Below are positions 42,592 to 55,700 of a stretch of 64,000 nt of DNA, piece by piece (the first letter of the stretch is position 1; the number at the start of each line of letters is the position of its first letter). The notes beneath the pieces are model-generated. The model did no database searches, was not told where the DNA came from, and was given only the letters and a program-made list of their open reading frames with translations. The stretch spans positions 186,001-250,000 of the forward strand of contig JADNRV010000056.1 of assembly GCA_015499995.1 (NCBI GenBank), in the 5' to 3' direction. Origin of the DNA: Flammula alnicola (lineage: Eukaryota; Basidiomycota; Agaricomycetes; Agaricales; Strophariaceae). The position numbers and the translations under genes are program-made.

Positions 42592-44772
42592 CTACGGGCC
42601 ATTCTGGTTCTCCACATCCCCCGGCGGCGGCTGAGGCCGCGCCAAACTCAGCCCCCTCAAAAAGCCCGGCCGCAACGCCCCTCCCAACAGCCCACCACGC
42701 TCCGCCGTCTGCGCGTTGTTATTATTGGCGTGCGCCTGCTCCGGCGTGGCGGGCATACTTTGTGCACCACCAGGACTAACGCCCTCGTCCTCGGTACCAG
42801 ACCCCTCGGCATCCTTGTGGTGCTCGGCGACGGGCGGCGCGGTTGTAGTTAGTCGGAGCATCGAGGTGTATGCTGCGAATGAGAGAGATGCGTGAGTAAT
42901 TTGTTTTTTAATTTTAATTTAACCCCCCCCTGGAAGAGGAAGAACGCAAAACGACTCACGTTGCCGACAAACAGGACAGAACCAGCCCTTCGCCTTTCTC
43001 TTCCTCCTCTGGGCAGCCACGGGCGTAGCAGCAGGCGTCGTCGCCCCTGCCCCATGGGCCCCAGCACCACCAGCACCACCAGCAGCCTCATTAGCCACAG
43101 GCTCCGGCGCCTGCGTAATATTCCCACCCGCACCAAACTCCACCATGTTCAACGCGCACTCCTTGCACGCGACGAGGTGGCGGCACGGGAGCAGCACCAC
43201 CTCGCGGGGAGAGGACAGGCAGAGAAGGCATTCGGATTGCGGGTCCTCGTCTTCCGCCGGCGCCGCTGGTGCAGCTGCCGCTTGGCCTTCCTCCGCAGGC
43301 GGGTAGGTGTGCGTGGCGGAGACGGGCGGAGGTGCTGTGGGGGTTGCATTGTGGCTTGAGGACGAGGTCAGGCCGAATATTTCGTGTAGGTGGAACGTAT
43401 GTGGGCCAATCTAATTTGCGCCCAAAAAGAAAAGAAAAAGTTTGAATATAAAGTAAAAGAAAAACCAAAGACGAAAGAGCTTACAGTTGCCTCCCGTTTC
43501 ACGACTTTAACGACCCACGGCCTCGTATCCTCAACGGGCTCTCCACCGTCAACAGACTCCGGCGCCTTCTGGCCGAACCGCACAATATGCAAATACGTAA
43601 TCTGCTCATTAGGCGACGCCAACTCGGTGCCCTGCTCGTCCAGCGCCGCCAGCCGGATCGTCACCTTCACACCCTCCTCCGGCTCCTCTTTGGTGCCATC
43701 TTTATTATTCTTGCCCCCCTCCTGGGCAGGGACAGGCTCAGCATCGACAACGGCCAATGCCGGTCCAGAAATGCTGCGATTCGCCGAGCGTTTGCGGAAG
43801 TGGAAGTTCGTGAAGCGGCGGCGCTGGTTGTTGTTGTTGTTGCGTCCGTTCTGGCCTGCCAGGCCGGACTCGGACGAGGGCGATGTAGCCGAGAGGTCCC
43901 CGGAAGAAGACGCTTCTGCCACGGCCGCGAGTTGGGAAGACTCTCCGCCGCCAGCTGGTCCGTGGGGGTGCTCGAAGCGACCGAGTTCTAGGAGGGCACC
44001 TTCTTCCAGCGTGAGGTGGTTACCGAATCCACCGTCGACGACTGTTTCGAAGACGAGGAGCTTGGAGAGGGGGTGGTGTGATGACGTCGATGGGGCGTCG
44101 GGGTGGGTTTTAGGGAGATGGACGTGGACATAGATGCCGCATTTCGGGGCATCGCAGTCGTATTCGAATTCAAGGCCGTGGTGATGTAGATCGGCGACAT
44201 GGGTGGACGATGAGTCCTCCTGGACTGACGCCAAGGGTGATAGTCGGAGTGTTGGGCGTTTTAGGTTGACCAGAGCTTGTAATGTTGTCGTTGGTTGCGA
44301 GGGCTGGATGGGAAATGTATATGGTTAGAACAATTATGTGGATTACAATGAACAGCTGCAACGGAGGACTGGCAAATCGCCAATGAACCATTCCTCTATC
44401 ATGAAATGAAGGAAACGGTGCATGGAAATGGAAATGGTAAGCAAGGCAACAATGTTACTCAAATAAACCACAAGCGAGTCCTTCAGACGGTGTGTCTGCC
44501 CGCTCTCTGAGCACGCGGTAGGTGGAGCACATGACGACGGATCGATTTCAGTGCTCAAATAAAGCAGGACTCACTTCCTTGCTTTTCTCGATCCAACCGC
44601 TAACAATATCGGGGGTCAGCTCGTCCGTGACGACCTTCTTCTCGCTCGACAGCGTCCAAGCGGGTCCGCTGGTGACAGATCCAATGCTAGGGCCGAACAG
44701 CGGCTCGCTCGACTTTTTATCCTTTCCAGATGCGGTGGCATCTCCGTGAGGTGTCTGATTTTGCTGAGCCAT
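42592..44772 (-). CDS. MGRN1/RNF157-type RING E3 ubiquitin ligase
   Basis: Exons 44575-44772, 43485-44303, 42960-43410 and 42592-42872 (582 aa). The central part has LQALVNLKRPTLRLSPLA, then LEFEYDCDAPKCGIYVHVHL, the diagnostic mahogunin-like domain, and PWVVKVVKREAT joined to IGPHTFHLHEIFGL. The RING is C3HC4 with a long linker: CLLCLSSPREVVLLPCRHLV, CKECALNMVEF, then after about 40 Ala/Gly-rich residues CPVCRQ, joined across an intron to PYTSMLRL. Family members ubiquitinate trafficking substrates. An Ala/Gly insertion inside the RING is unusual in animal homologs, but I believe it is common in fungi. The start may be the upstream ATG at 44853 (MWNRTRRL); MAQQNQTP at 44772 was chosen as the simpler N terminus. 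The first intron (271 nt) is long for this genome and may hide an exon. Confidence 0.85.
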
Positions 44773-46749
44773 GGCTGTTGCGACCTGCGACGTATGGCTC
44801 CCTGTTCTTGCGAGATATGGTGTTGTCTGAAGACGGCGAGTGCGATTCCACATAGAATACTGGGTGTGATCTGTGGTGAGATGTCAGACGATGCGATGGT
44901 AGATACGCCTGGACACCACACTTACACCAGGTAGCAATGCTCATCGCTCAGGATGAAGAGGAGAGTGGAGAGGAAGAGAAGGGTTATAGGGAGAGATTGG
45001 TGTGGGAAGGATCAGAGAGGAATGCTGAGACAGCACCCCGCTTCGGCATCGTTAAACACATTCCAAATCAAGCAACACATTCACTCGTTGCCTCTCCTCA
45101 GAACTGCGCAGATATTCATAGATCCCACAAGTTACAACAACATCTAATTTTCAATGTTTTCATCACACATGTATCTGACATCCTCAATTTATGACTTACA
45201 GCGGGTCAAAATTGGCACTGGCGGACGGCAACTGGTTACTGGTCCAGGTCTAACGAACAAAGCACCTGGACAAGGTCTATTTTCATACAAGTTCCACAAG
45301 GCCAACCCCGGCGTGGATAGCACGATCGGATATCACATTGGTTGTTAAGAATATGCATGATACCCACGTCATGCTGAACAACGTACATACGTTACACCGG
45401 TCGGTGTCGACGAATAGTATCGAAGCACGGGTCGGCAATGCTCGCAGTAGCGGAGTTTCACGCTCGATGGAGTGGCAGAAATATCGTTATAAATAACGCG
45501 CACCGCCCCCGACGCCCATTTGACAATACGCACATTGGAAATACGCACTATGACGCGCTCGAGCTCATTTATTAGCCGCGTCTCGCCGTGACCTCGGGCA
45601 GCTCCCCATTATCTGATAATCAACTCATGCAATCCCGGAACGTCGACTTCACTAACCATACTCCGAAATAATTTGAATCGAAACGTCCATACGGTTAAAG
45701 CCTTGACGAGCGACCGGTCTCGGATTTATTTAAACGCACTCTCAGAGAAAAGGTTCCTCGCAATGGCTTCCCATCGGTGATATAATCCTGCACGTTGGGA
45801 TTTTTTTCAGCGAAATCGCAGAGTGCAGAGGATTCAGTCATGACTCGTGGGTCCTAGGAATCAAAAAGGAGCCCGCTGGAAATTTAAAATAAGCCATCTC
45901 AAACGCATCCTTCGAAACAACAGTTTGTAATTCCAAGCAAGAGCGCGACAATGGAGTAGTAGTCTCTCTCGACTTCAAAATCGACGTGGGGCCGATTCTC
46001 ATCATTGCATTCATACCTGGCAAATAAAACTGACGGCGATAATTAGCACTCAGGCGTAGAACATTATTGCTGAAGAAACGAAAGGCTCACCTTGACTGAC
46101 CAACTCGCATTGTATTCGAGCCTTGACGCTCTGTGGCGACCTAACTGGCTGATAATGTCTACACGTATACAAGCCTCGTTCAGGCATGAATAATCTTATC
46201 CCAGTTTCAGCAACTCGATGAAAAAAATATTGACGAAAAGCTAATGTCAGGATGATCTCACCAGCCTTTCGGGGGGTGGTGGTAAGGCATTACAAGTTGG
46301 TTCCAATTACGAGTCGCCTAGCTTCGAAGGCAGGAACAGTTGAAGAGAATTATGACGTTGGCAGCGACACTGTAATTGGGACCACGTTGACTGGTAATCC
46401 TTTGATCATACATATGCCCTGAGTTCTTATTCAAAGAAAGTGGAAAAAGATAACAGCCAAGAAGTTTTCAAGATCACAGGTCCCAAACTTGAGACGAGGA
46501 TGCACTCACTGGTTCGCCGACGTGGTCAAGGTCGTGAGACTTGAAAACATGTTAGTTCAGTGTCTCCTCGCGGCACAAGAATGGTTGACAAGTCGAGACT
46601 CAAAAATGAGGCAAGATCGAAATCGTCGTTCCCAGTGAAAGAATATGAGTCCACGTTCAGAAGATGAAATCAGCATGTGGTCATGTTGCTTATTTTTCAT
46701 GTGTCATAGAGAAGCGAGAAAAAGATGTATGAAAGAATGCGTAACGAGT
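44773..46749. other. Intergenic, no supported gene
   Basis: Nearly 2 kb. The start holds the leader or first exon of the MGRN1-type gene. After that only short frames; no RNA gene or terminal repeats recognised. Confidence 0.4.
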
Positions 46750-47377
46750 CTAGGCGATCAATGACACAACACCACCAGCCTCCTTGATCTTAGCCCTATT
46801 AGAAGAATACAGTTAATATCCGTAGCAGTAATGCAAAGAACGTGCCACGCACTCAGCTATCGCCGAAACGAAACGCGCTTTCACGATGAAAGGCAATTTT
46901 GGTAGCCTGACGAATCAAGGCAATGTCAGAAACGTTATCCAGCAATGTCAAATAATAGTGATGCGCACAATCCATTGCCCAACACCTTTCCATATCCAAA
47001 CTTCAGGGTGTCGATGACGGGGACGACATCAGAGTTTTCAGTCAGACCCTTCTTTTGCTCCTCAGGCACAAGACTCCATAGCTTGTCGACGTTGATGATG
47101 GGGCGCCAGTATTGATTGCGGGTTAGGTGGAAGTGACGCATACCAACCTTACCGAAGTAACCAGGATGGTATTTATCGAAGTTGGTTCTACACAGTAGAA
47201 GGTAGAGTTAGACAAATCTACATAGGGCTCGAAAGGTAAAAAAAAGACGCACCGGTGGTGGTGCTGACCACCAGCAAGACCACGACCTCCAGGATGCTTC
47301 CTGTGCTTTCCTACACGTCCGTGACCAGCCGATACATGGCCGCGATGTTTGCGGGTCTTCGAAAACCGGGAAGGCAT
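46750..47377 (-). CDS. RPL28: Large-subunit ribosomal protein uL15 (L28/L27a)
   Basis: Exons 47253-47377, 46969-47187, 46853-46906 and 46750-46795 (147 aa, the normal length). [20 protein letters not shown], then [86 protein letters not shown] and [10 protein letters not shown] match uL15 throughout. It belongs to the 60S subunit near the peptidyl-transferase region of the central protuberance side. Four exons with short introns; it faces away from RPB11 across a shared 694-bp spacer. No snoRNA was recognised in the introns. Confidence 0.97.
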
Positions 47378-48071
47378 TGTTTCTGTAAAACGAAAGTTAC
47401 AGTCAGTCGTCTGTCGCAAATACCCAAAACAGCCAACATCGCCATCCAACACCCTCCCGATCCATCCATCTCAGAATTCCAGCTTTTCCGTCCGAAAGAC
47501 ATGGATTCATAGCCCTCAGCCCACTGGGGTTCGATAGCGATGCGTAGAGACAGAAATTCGGCGTAGACACTGACCTTGAGGAGGGTCGGTTTGGGTTACC
47601 TTGCAGCGTCGTCCGTCGAAATCTGGCTCCCGTTCACCGCCACAATACAAATAAAGCCAAATACATTTACTGCAAACCTGAAATTTTGTTCTCTTGTTCG
47701 TCGTCCTTGAAACGCCTATACCCTCAATAACTGTCCTTGAAGGCTCGTTGTACAGTAAGTCAAGCTTTTCATTTTGCCATATGTGATGGTATTATATTTA
47801 TTGTCGGTGAATCTACATAATGATCGCAACTTCAATGCTGATCTTTTCGTTTCTTCGTTCATATTCGATGTTGTATGACTTGAACTGACTCTTCTTCCTA
47901 GGTACTTTCTCTTGAAGCATACGTCTTCGTATCTTCATTATATCGATATTGGAAGGTTGTCGCGATCTGAGAGTTATTGTCGTCCTACGTGAATACACGC
48001 GGCCTACTTATGCCTCTTTCTTGTATTTACTCCCTTGCACAGAACATACACCATTCTGAAATTTATTCAAT
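47378..48071. promoter_or_regulatory. Divergent promoter region RPL28 / RPB11
   Basis: 694 bp between the two start codons of constitutively needed genes. I see no clear TATA box near either start. Joint regulation is an inference from layout. Confidence 0.35.
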
Positions 48072-48662
48072 ATGAACGCACCTGCCCGTCATGAGAGTTA
48101 CGTCCTGGAGGATGGCGAGAAGTCGTACGTCTCACCGCTTACTGTCGTCGAGAGCGTCAGGTTGAAACATTCTTTGCCGCGACGTGATCAGTGTCGAAGT
48201 GATAGAGGACACAAAGATCCCCAACGCGGCCACCATAAAGATCGTCAAACAGGATCACACCCTTGGAAACATGCTCCGGGCGTGCGTACTCGTCTCCACT
48301 CCGGCTCTGCTTCTCGGCTGCTGAAGCCTCCTAACTCGACTTTCTTTGTCAGTCAACTTCTGGCCATGCCTCAGATCCTGTTCGCAGGTTACAAAGTTCC
48401 GCATCCTCTGCGCCCCTACTTCGAGATCAAAATCCAAACCGATGGGACGATAACGCCTCAAGCGATCCTCGAACAGGCTTGCACGAAACTCATCGGAACG
48501 ATGTCCAGCTTGGAGACCAAGTTCAAGCGAGAGTTCTCGTACAAGGATGTCGAAGGTACCACCGGTGGTGTGAGCGCTGCAGCTGGCGAAGATCCGTACG
48601 GTACAACAGGGGGCACCGCTGGTGGTGCTTGGGGAAGAGGTCGCGATTATCTGGACTTCTAG
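48072..48662 (+). CDS. RPB11: RNA polymerase II subunit RPB11
   Basis: Exons 48072-48124, 48192-48281 and 48353-48662 (150 aa). MNAPARHESYVLEDGEKS joins VEVIEDTKIPNAATIKIVKQ, DHTLGNMLRA, QLLAMPQILFAGYKVPHPL and PYFEIKIQTDGTITPQAILE: the alpha-NTD-like dimerisation domain that pairs with RPB3 in Pol II assembly. The motif 'DHTLGN(M/L)LR' is diagnostic; the FAGYKVPHPL form favours RPB11 over the Pol I/III homolog AC19. The C terminus has a Gly-rich extension (GTTGGVSAAAGEDPYGTTGG) beyond the usual about 120 aa. Confidence 0.95.
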   Translation: MNAPARHESYVLEDGEKSYVSPLTVVESVRLKHSLPRRDQCRSDRGHKDPQRGHHKDRQTGSHPWKHAPGVRTRLHSGSASRLLKPPNSTFFVSQLLAMPQILFAGYKVPHPLRPYFEIKIQTDGTITPQAILEQACTKLIGTMSSLETKFKREFSYKDVEGTTGGVSAAAGEDPYGTTGGTAGGAWGRGRDYLDF

Positions 48663-48998
48663 ACTAATGTCACTTTGACTCCGGTTCACTTAGCTGTATA
48701 TAATTTTAGCTCTTGTAATGTGTAATGCTTTCGAAGTTTCATCCTGATACCCGATGGTCAATTATGGAACGGAGCAGTGTTCGACTTCCCAAAAAATGTT
48801 AGTACCAGAGAATCGAACGAGTTCCTGACTTCCGAACCCGCTGCGGGAGGTTCTCTTCAAGCCTACCAAGGACTGCGTCATAACTGGAAAATTATCTATT
48901 TAGAAGGATCGATGAACAGCAGCACCATGTAGATGGTCATGTAGTAGGGGCAGCATACAAAGCAAAGAACGTAAATATCTCTCAGGAAGAAAATAGAT
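48663..48998. other. Convergent 3' spacer
   Basis: Short spacer between the ends of RPB11 and the MTG1 gene; probable 3' UTRs only. Confidence 0.45.
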
Positions 48999-50855
48999 CT
49001 ACCGTTTACTGATATTTTTCAACCGTCGTCTTTCCTTCTCCTCTTGAACGGTTTTCTTCTTTATCTGTGTTTCGCTGACATTGTTTTCCTCGGCCTCCTC
49101 CCGATCTGTCATAGCCACGTAATCCTCTATACACCGTTCCATTTTCTCCTGGATGATCAGCGCATAGTCACGCTGGTCCGCGGGTATGTCCTGCGGGCGC
49201 AAATCCCACTGAAAGTCGAAACCCCAAGCCTGGGTTTCTGTGCTGGGCAGACTTTGGTCCGTCGGCGTCGTCGCACTTGATCCGACCTCCCCGCGCCACC
49301 ATCTTACAAAGTAGACAGCAGCTCGAGAGAGATCCATCACGCCACCCCGTTTGACCATGGCCATCCGCTGCGCTAGCAGAGTCAAGAACTCCTCTAGATC
49401 ATTGGTCGGAGGAACCCCTGGTGGGAGCAAGCGTAGATACGCCGGAGCTGATACAGAATAAGGATAATTAGTTATGCAATCGACACTCGATGGGCACACA
49501 GGGGGAGTCCAAACGTGTATGTTTTTAGAAAGACGATTCATCTGGATAGGAAACTTACAAATAGGATTGAGAACGTTCAGTCGATACAGGAGATACGCAG
49601 CCAATGCTCGCATGTCGTATAGACCTTCTTTGATCCCCGCTTTTAGATTGGATGAACCAGTTCTGTCAGCCTAACTGGCCAGCTTCTATATGGGTAACAA
49701 TCACTGGGTTGTTACGTACCTATGAGTGCGAGTTTGACTCCTCTCTCGGCCCCCTCTGCCCCACGGCCAAGGAACGGGAGCATGACCCCGGGAGAGTCAT
49801 AAGCATACACTAACGGGTCTAGAGACAGTTTTAGTCTCGTCGAGAGAGTTTGTGTCATGCCTGGATTGGCAGAAGTCTGAAAAGCCTTAGGCGTTCCTGG
49901 CGGCAGAAAAAAAAGTCAGCGGTGAAAAAAATATGCGATGTCGGCATATAAGTACTTACGGCCTTTGATACCCATGTTTCGAAGGGCGTTCAATAACGTC
50001 GACTTGCCGACGTTGGGCATGCCAAGAACGAGGACGTTCAGCTCCATGGCATGGGGGTATCCTTTGGCTATTTCTATATGAAAACAAAGATAATTAGACG
50101 ATATCGTACGGTGAGTAAAAAGGTCAATGCGCCGAGTTGAAAGAGCGGCGACATACTTACAAGCATCTCGCTCAGATTGCGTATATCTTTCTGCCGTGCG
50201 CACGATGCAAGGACCAGTTGTTGGTAAGGAAACTTTTTTTCCATTGCTTTACGAAAGGGCTAAGTAGAAGTATCTCTAAGCTTTAGATCGAGGGTCTTAA
50301 GGATGATTGACGCCTACCTCCAAACCCCACTCAGGGACAAGGTCACGCTTGTTCAACACCACAATGTGTTCACAAGCTTCAACGGCAATGAAACGACGTC
50401 CCGGATTATTCGGATCCCAGCCTCGTTCAAGACGCCATTTCTTCAACGCACCTACGTAGATGAAGAGCAAGAGTTTAGCACTGATAGCCGACGGACAAAA
50501 TGAAAGTCAATGGTGCTAGGTATTAGACGAAGCGAGATAAATGACCGGACAAGGCAGCTTCTGGATGTCTACCCTCGTTGATAGCTGATTTAGAGGGGAA
50601 AGAAGGCAGACCCATCGAACGTCTTTTGTCCTTCCCAAGGTATCGACCTCGTCCGATAGGCACGCAGAAATAGTACCCATACAACACACCTTCCAGGGTT
50701 CTGTTTATACTCGTCAACGGAAGCCGCGCGTCTCTAATTTCGAGAACGACGTTCGTCCTCTTCAGCAAGGCTGGCAATTGCCTCGTGAACTTCATCATGT
50801 GTCCCGGAAACCATGATGGTGGGGCAGGAAGCGCGGGGAGGTGTGGCAAAACCAT
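48999..50855 (-). CDS. MTG1: Mitochondrial ribosome-assembly GTPase MTG1 (YlqF family)
   Basis: Seven exons: 50690-50855, 50318-50451, 50157-50259, 49960-50073, 49720-49896, 49559-49639 and 48999-49447 (407 aa). PPSWFPGHMMKFTRQLPALL and VVLEIRDARLPLTSINRTLE open the domain. The circularly permuted GTPase order is visible: G4 NKRD first, then SCARQK (G5-like), G1 GMPNVGKST, and G3 DSPGVM. The C-terminal helical part includes GLYDMRALAAYLLYRLNVLN. This permuted order and the WFPGHM start define YlqF/MTG1. The protein acts on the mitochondrial large ribosomal subunit. A targeting peptide is weak (MVLPHLPALPAPPSW). Exon 3 uses the GTATGT donor 4 nt past a GTAAGT, which keeps the frame. Confidence 0.92.
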
Positions 50856-51983
50856 TTCGGGAACCTAAAGAATAGTCCAATTTGCGACTGCGGGATGTAG
50901 TACAAGCCACAGCAAAAGTACACTCTTGTCGTGAATAAAGTTTCTGGTAAATGCGCCACTTGTCAAGAACCGGTTGTGCAGAGGCAATCCTTCAGGCTGT
51001 TCGGTAAGTCCGATGAAACGCGGATTTGTTTGGGCGTTGATGAAGTGCCAACCCCTCGGGTTCGCGCGGGTATGTATGAATTGCAGGGACCTGGTGGGTG
51101 CAAGAGTTATGGACCCTGAGAGGGAATTTTAGTGACAGCTGCTCAAGAAAAACGGGGAGGAGGTCGTGCTGGTGAACGCGTTCAGTCGCATACGAAAAGA
51201 AATGGGGTGTATGCCCTTGTTATATCTCAAAGACGTAGTTTACCATTTCTGAATTCATCTGTAAATTACGTAAACAATATGCTAGTCAGGAAGAGTCCGA
51301 CGGCCAAGTCTACGGCACCTTGCCAGACTGCCGGGTGAAGATTGGGGCCACTGGAAATTTCTCTCTTGCCAGATCGATAGCGATAGAGCATCCTGCCCCA
51401 GAATTTCTGTCCAGAGCATTCGACCGTTACAGAAGGAAGCCAGACAAACCTCACACTGAGATAAAGATTTGTAAGTTTGTGGTCCGCCAAATATGAATCC
51501 GTTACTCCGTTCCCCGTCGTCCGGGGCGAGAAGGGTGAAAGGGTGAGATTAAACCCCAATCACCATGTCCTTGGCATGAGCAGTAAACAAAATTTTATTG
51601 AAAGAAGACGACTGCCATTAACCAAATTGCTCTACGACATAGCTAACAAATCAAAGGAAGCAATACGAATACTAAGGTTGTTTATCAAAGAAATACACCA
51701 GAGGGACACGGGAAACAAGATACGGAAATCAAAGGAAAGCGAGAATAAGTCTGTGAATATGGTGACCAATTTGAGGTAAATTCGCAGTACTTATACCAGA
51801 AAGACCACTCGGTTGGGATATATCGGGGAATATGTTCCTTCCAGAATGCATGCGACGGCGACGACGATGGTTTTCAGAGAGTCTTTGAAAAGTCAGGCGG
51901 ATAGCCTCTGGGACATGCCTTTGACTCTTTTCCTGAGTATCAGCAAAAATGAACCGTTAGATGGAATGATGTGTCACTCACTC
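50856..51983. other. Intergenic, no supported gene
   Basis: 1.1 kb with short frames on both strands; 51266-51559 (minus) is open but shows no motif. Confidence 0.4.
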
Positions 51984-52745
51984 TTACACCCAGCCATGCG
52001 TACCGATGCCAATGCCGTCAAAGTTTTTCCCGCTCCTCAAACGCCTGTCTTGCAGGACGGGAACAGCATCGAGGTTGATAAGCTTCTCTGAAGGCGGTGG
52101 TGAACCCTCGACCCAACCCTTCCAACCTTTCTTAGCGGCAGCACGTTTCTTGCGTGGTGGCGCGGATATAGTGGGGCGCTGCGCTGGCGCGACAATGGCT
52201 TCGTCATCGTCTGGCGTACGCGGTCTTTTAGATGAGGTGCGGGACGTGCTCGAGGAGATAGAAGGACCTGGTGTTGAACCCGGCGTCGACGCGAGCCGCC
52301 GAGGCGGTGAGGTCGGCGAAGGGGTGACAGAGACCGAGCGTTGAATGCTGGGGATAAGGATGGTGGGACGTGAGCGCCAGAACGAAGACACGCTGCTACT
52401 GGCCACTGGTGGAATTTGGGGAAGGGAGCTCGAACTCGCGAAATTGCTGTCTGCCGTCGCGTGTTGTCCCGCCTCGACCATCTGCTCTTTCTGGCGTGCC
52501 CGCGCCGCAGCTTTTAACCTCTTCCTCTCCTCCCGCTTCTGGTCCTTCTTCTCCTGCTTCCTCTTCTGCCTAGCTTCCTCGTCTCTTTCGACCTCTTTAT
52601 AGGGACCGACTCCGTTCAACAAACTCGTCAGTACATCTCTGGGAGGCCGTGGATCAAAGGCGCCTGCCATAACTGCGGTGGCACTTCGTCGCATGCGTTT
52701 CTTGTGGTTGAACGACATATTATGATGAGGAAGGAGGACGGCCAT
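51984..52745 (-). CDS. Unknown basic, disordered protein
   Basis: Single open frame, 253 aa. A second Met (MSFNHKKRMRRSATAVMAG) may be the true start. Residues about 50-90 form a highly charged helix (EARQKRKQEKKDQKREERKR). A Ser/Pro-rich linker follows, then a bipartite nuclear-localisation-like patch (PPRKKRAAAKKGWKGW). The end is RLRSGKNFDGIGIGTHGWV. No family recognised. The conserved-looking C terminus and absence of stops suggest a real nuclear protein; a 3' intron cannot be excluded because GTACGC lies near the end. Confidence 0.6.
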   Translation of the reverse strand: MAVLLPHHNMSFNHKKRMRRSATAVMAGAFDPRPPRDVLTSLLNGVGPYKEVERDEEARQKRKQEKKDQKREERKRLKAAARARQKEQMVEAGQHATADSNFASSSSLPQIPPVASSSVSSFWRSRPTILIPSIQRSVSVTPSPTSPPRRLASTPGSTPGPSISSSTSRTSSKRPRTPDDDEAIVAPAQRPTISAPPRKKRAAAKKGWKGWVEGSPPPSEKLINLDAVPVLQDRRLRSGKNFDGIGIGTHGWV

Positions 52746-55700
52746 GCATAAAAAATGGGACAGGGTTTAAATGGAGGACAAAGCCGCAGTGGAGCGGGTC
52801 GTGGTGGTTTGGAAGCAATTGGGCTTGTTGTACTCTTACGGCATAAAACGAAGCATCAACAAATACAGCAGACTCACAGCACGTGCATACCAGGAACCTT
52901 CCAAGTTTTTCCTGAACGATCGATGAAAAAGATAAATCTCGCATCAGATCTATCCCCTTTAAGGTCTACATTCTCTGAAAAGGCAGCCTTTCCATTTCAT
53001 TTATGCATTGCGCCTTTCAGCCTTCTCAAGGTCTTTCATTGTTCTTATTTCTCATCTGGTATCCAAAGGTATCCAACTTGAACAAATATGACTGATATAC
53101 CAATCACTGCCTCCTTCTCGGCCAAGCTGTGATGAGCCTTATTCACGGCGGTTGCGCCGCGGAAACTATAACAATCACTTGCTATTCATTATTTCAGTAT
53201 GCATTGTAGTCAGGCTTCCAAATTGCGGTCTAGCCCACTGCGGGGTTGAGCGCCCTCCTGCCTTTCACATCTCTGTTGTTAATTTAGAACACCCAGTTGG
53301 AGAAATGGGTATCTCACTTCTTGGCCGGGAGTCCACGCTTCTTACGGCCTTCTCGCGGAGAAGCACCGCAAATCAGTTGCAGCCTCGCCGACCGGTGTAC
53401 CGGTGTATATCCTTGGGTTGAGCCTTGCTGCCGTATTTTAACCCTCCTGAGCACTCTGGATGTCGTGTGATGCTTCTCCCACAGGCCAGGCGTAAAAGAA
53501 GATCGTTCAACACGGGTCCCGAATTCACCACATAGAAGATAGATGCTCCGTGGAGACGGTCGGGATAGGCAATCCTATGGACTTGGGTTCCCCCCGCACA
53601 GGATATTTTGGTCACTGCCACGACAGCTTGAGCTAAACATACCGATACTATCAGCCAATAGTAAATACGACAGATCGTTATTTTTGTGACTGTAATCCGA
53701 TGTTTATCTGGAACTCCTGATGCGGCGGCGCTAAGAGTTTGTATTCATGTTGCTCATGATCATCAGCCTATCAGCCCATCTGTCGGGTTGGATTCCGCAG
53801 GATTCCACTCTACAAATTTCCTTTTTTGAGACAACCATTTTCGGGCCTTTTTCCGAACGTCCGTATAATGGGGGACACGACACCTCTATCCTTCACAATA
53901 ACCAGAGGGATAGAATGAATGAATGGGCGACTTGTTAACGGCGGCTGTGCGAGAAATTTGTCTCCTTAATATCGGCAAAATAGAAAGCCTCTTTGGTACT
54001 GGAGCATTGGCAGTGTTGTGGGCCCATTGTATAAACTGTGTGATGGCGTAGAAAATCAGAGAACATCTGACGGCACCAAAGAGTTTCCTTCATCAAAGGC
54101 TTCATTTTTGGGGTAATATTATTGTCGCTATCGTCTACATTCTGAGGAGCCAGCTCCGTTACTCCCCCAAGCTGCCGCAAAAGGCCTAAGCTGCTTCAGG
54201 GACTACTGACGGGACTCACTGGAGGTTTGCAGGGGCGTAAAATAGTGTATTTAAGTCAACAAGAGAGGCAGGATTTAGCAAGTTACCACCTATTTCTGTG
54301 ACGTTGACGGAAGAGACAAAGCGACTAATTTATGACTCGACATTGCAAAGAATGCTCCAGCAGGTGAGAAAGTCCGGTGAGCATGGAATCGAGGCGACTC
54401 GAAAGATTGGCGCTCATGCTCTTAGCCTTCTGACCGTACCTTCGGCCGCGTTTTCACACTCCTCAGTTCTTCACCTTGTCCAACCACCAAAGGCCGTATA
54501 TCACACCCGAAATTCAAAATGTAACCGTGAACGCCTGGTGGTGCGTCAATAGGAAGCCAAGCGATCTACCAAGCCTGCAGGACGTATGACTCGTCGCAAG
54601 GCAGAATGACTCCCCTTCAAGTTTGTTCGACGGTCAATCGATGAACTGTGTGCATGCCCTTGTTTCCAATCAACGTGTTGGGACAGCCGTTGCATGCTTG
54701 AACCCACAACAACCGCCTGCGCAGCTTCTTATCAGCCTCGTTCCTGTCATTTGGTTTCACAAAACAGGCCACATTGCCTTTAAAAGACACGATGCATACC
54801 GCTCCGTTGCCGAGAACCACCTTTTCAGGGAAAACAAGACTCGTTCCTTTCTCACAGTTGGCACTGCATTGTACCTCTACAATTATCTTAGCCACTGAAA
54901 GCATGCCCGGACTATGTACTCTGACATTAAATCGAATAAGGTTATGCAGTTTAATCGGACACCCGATTTCTCCTACTAAATGCTGATCCCATGACCACCA
55001 CCGTTCCCTTTCCGAACAAAATTAGTATCACGCGGTGACTTCCGTCTTAGATGGCACAGTATCAAGATGGCCTCAACCTCGAAGTTATTTTATTAGAATC
55101 CCAACATCACCAACGATAGATTCAAGATGTTACATGCAGCACTACCGCACGTGCATTGATGAGGCCACCCAAAAATTCCAGACCAGAAGTAAGTATTGAC
55201 CGGAACTAAACTGATGAAACGTTTCTAACTCCATTAACAAAAGGATTCCTTTAGGTGTTCACAGGTCATGGGAACTCCCGATTTCCCCACCAAATAGTCG
55301 GGGTTCAGCGGCCTGATGGTTGCCGCAAGTATGAGGATCTGACGCATATGTTCCACGCTGCCCCATGTACAGAACATGACGCGGGCTGGCATATGTTGAG
55401 CACAATGCTACGGTCTCTCCAACCGTTACGAATCACTGCTTTTAGACAGTCGAGAGAGTCCATTGCAAGGGATTTTTGGTGGGATGACGATAGATATCAA
55501 AGCGGGAGATGGTGGCAAGCAGTGACTCATCATAAAAGGTTGCATGGCGTAGATGGAAGTAGCCTAGATGAATTCTGAATATAGCACTCATGATAGGGGT
55601 TGAATGAGTTTTAAGTGGCTATAAACTTCGATTGGGACCAATGAAAACATGACCCTGCATTAATGTGTGAGGCAATTGCTTAAGCAGGGAGTTCCAAGAT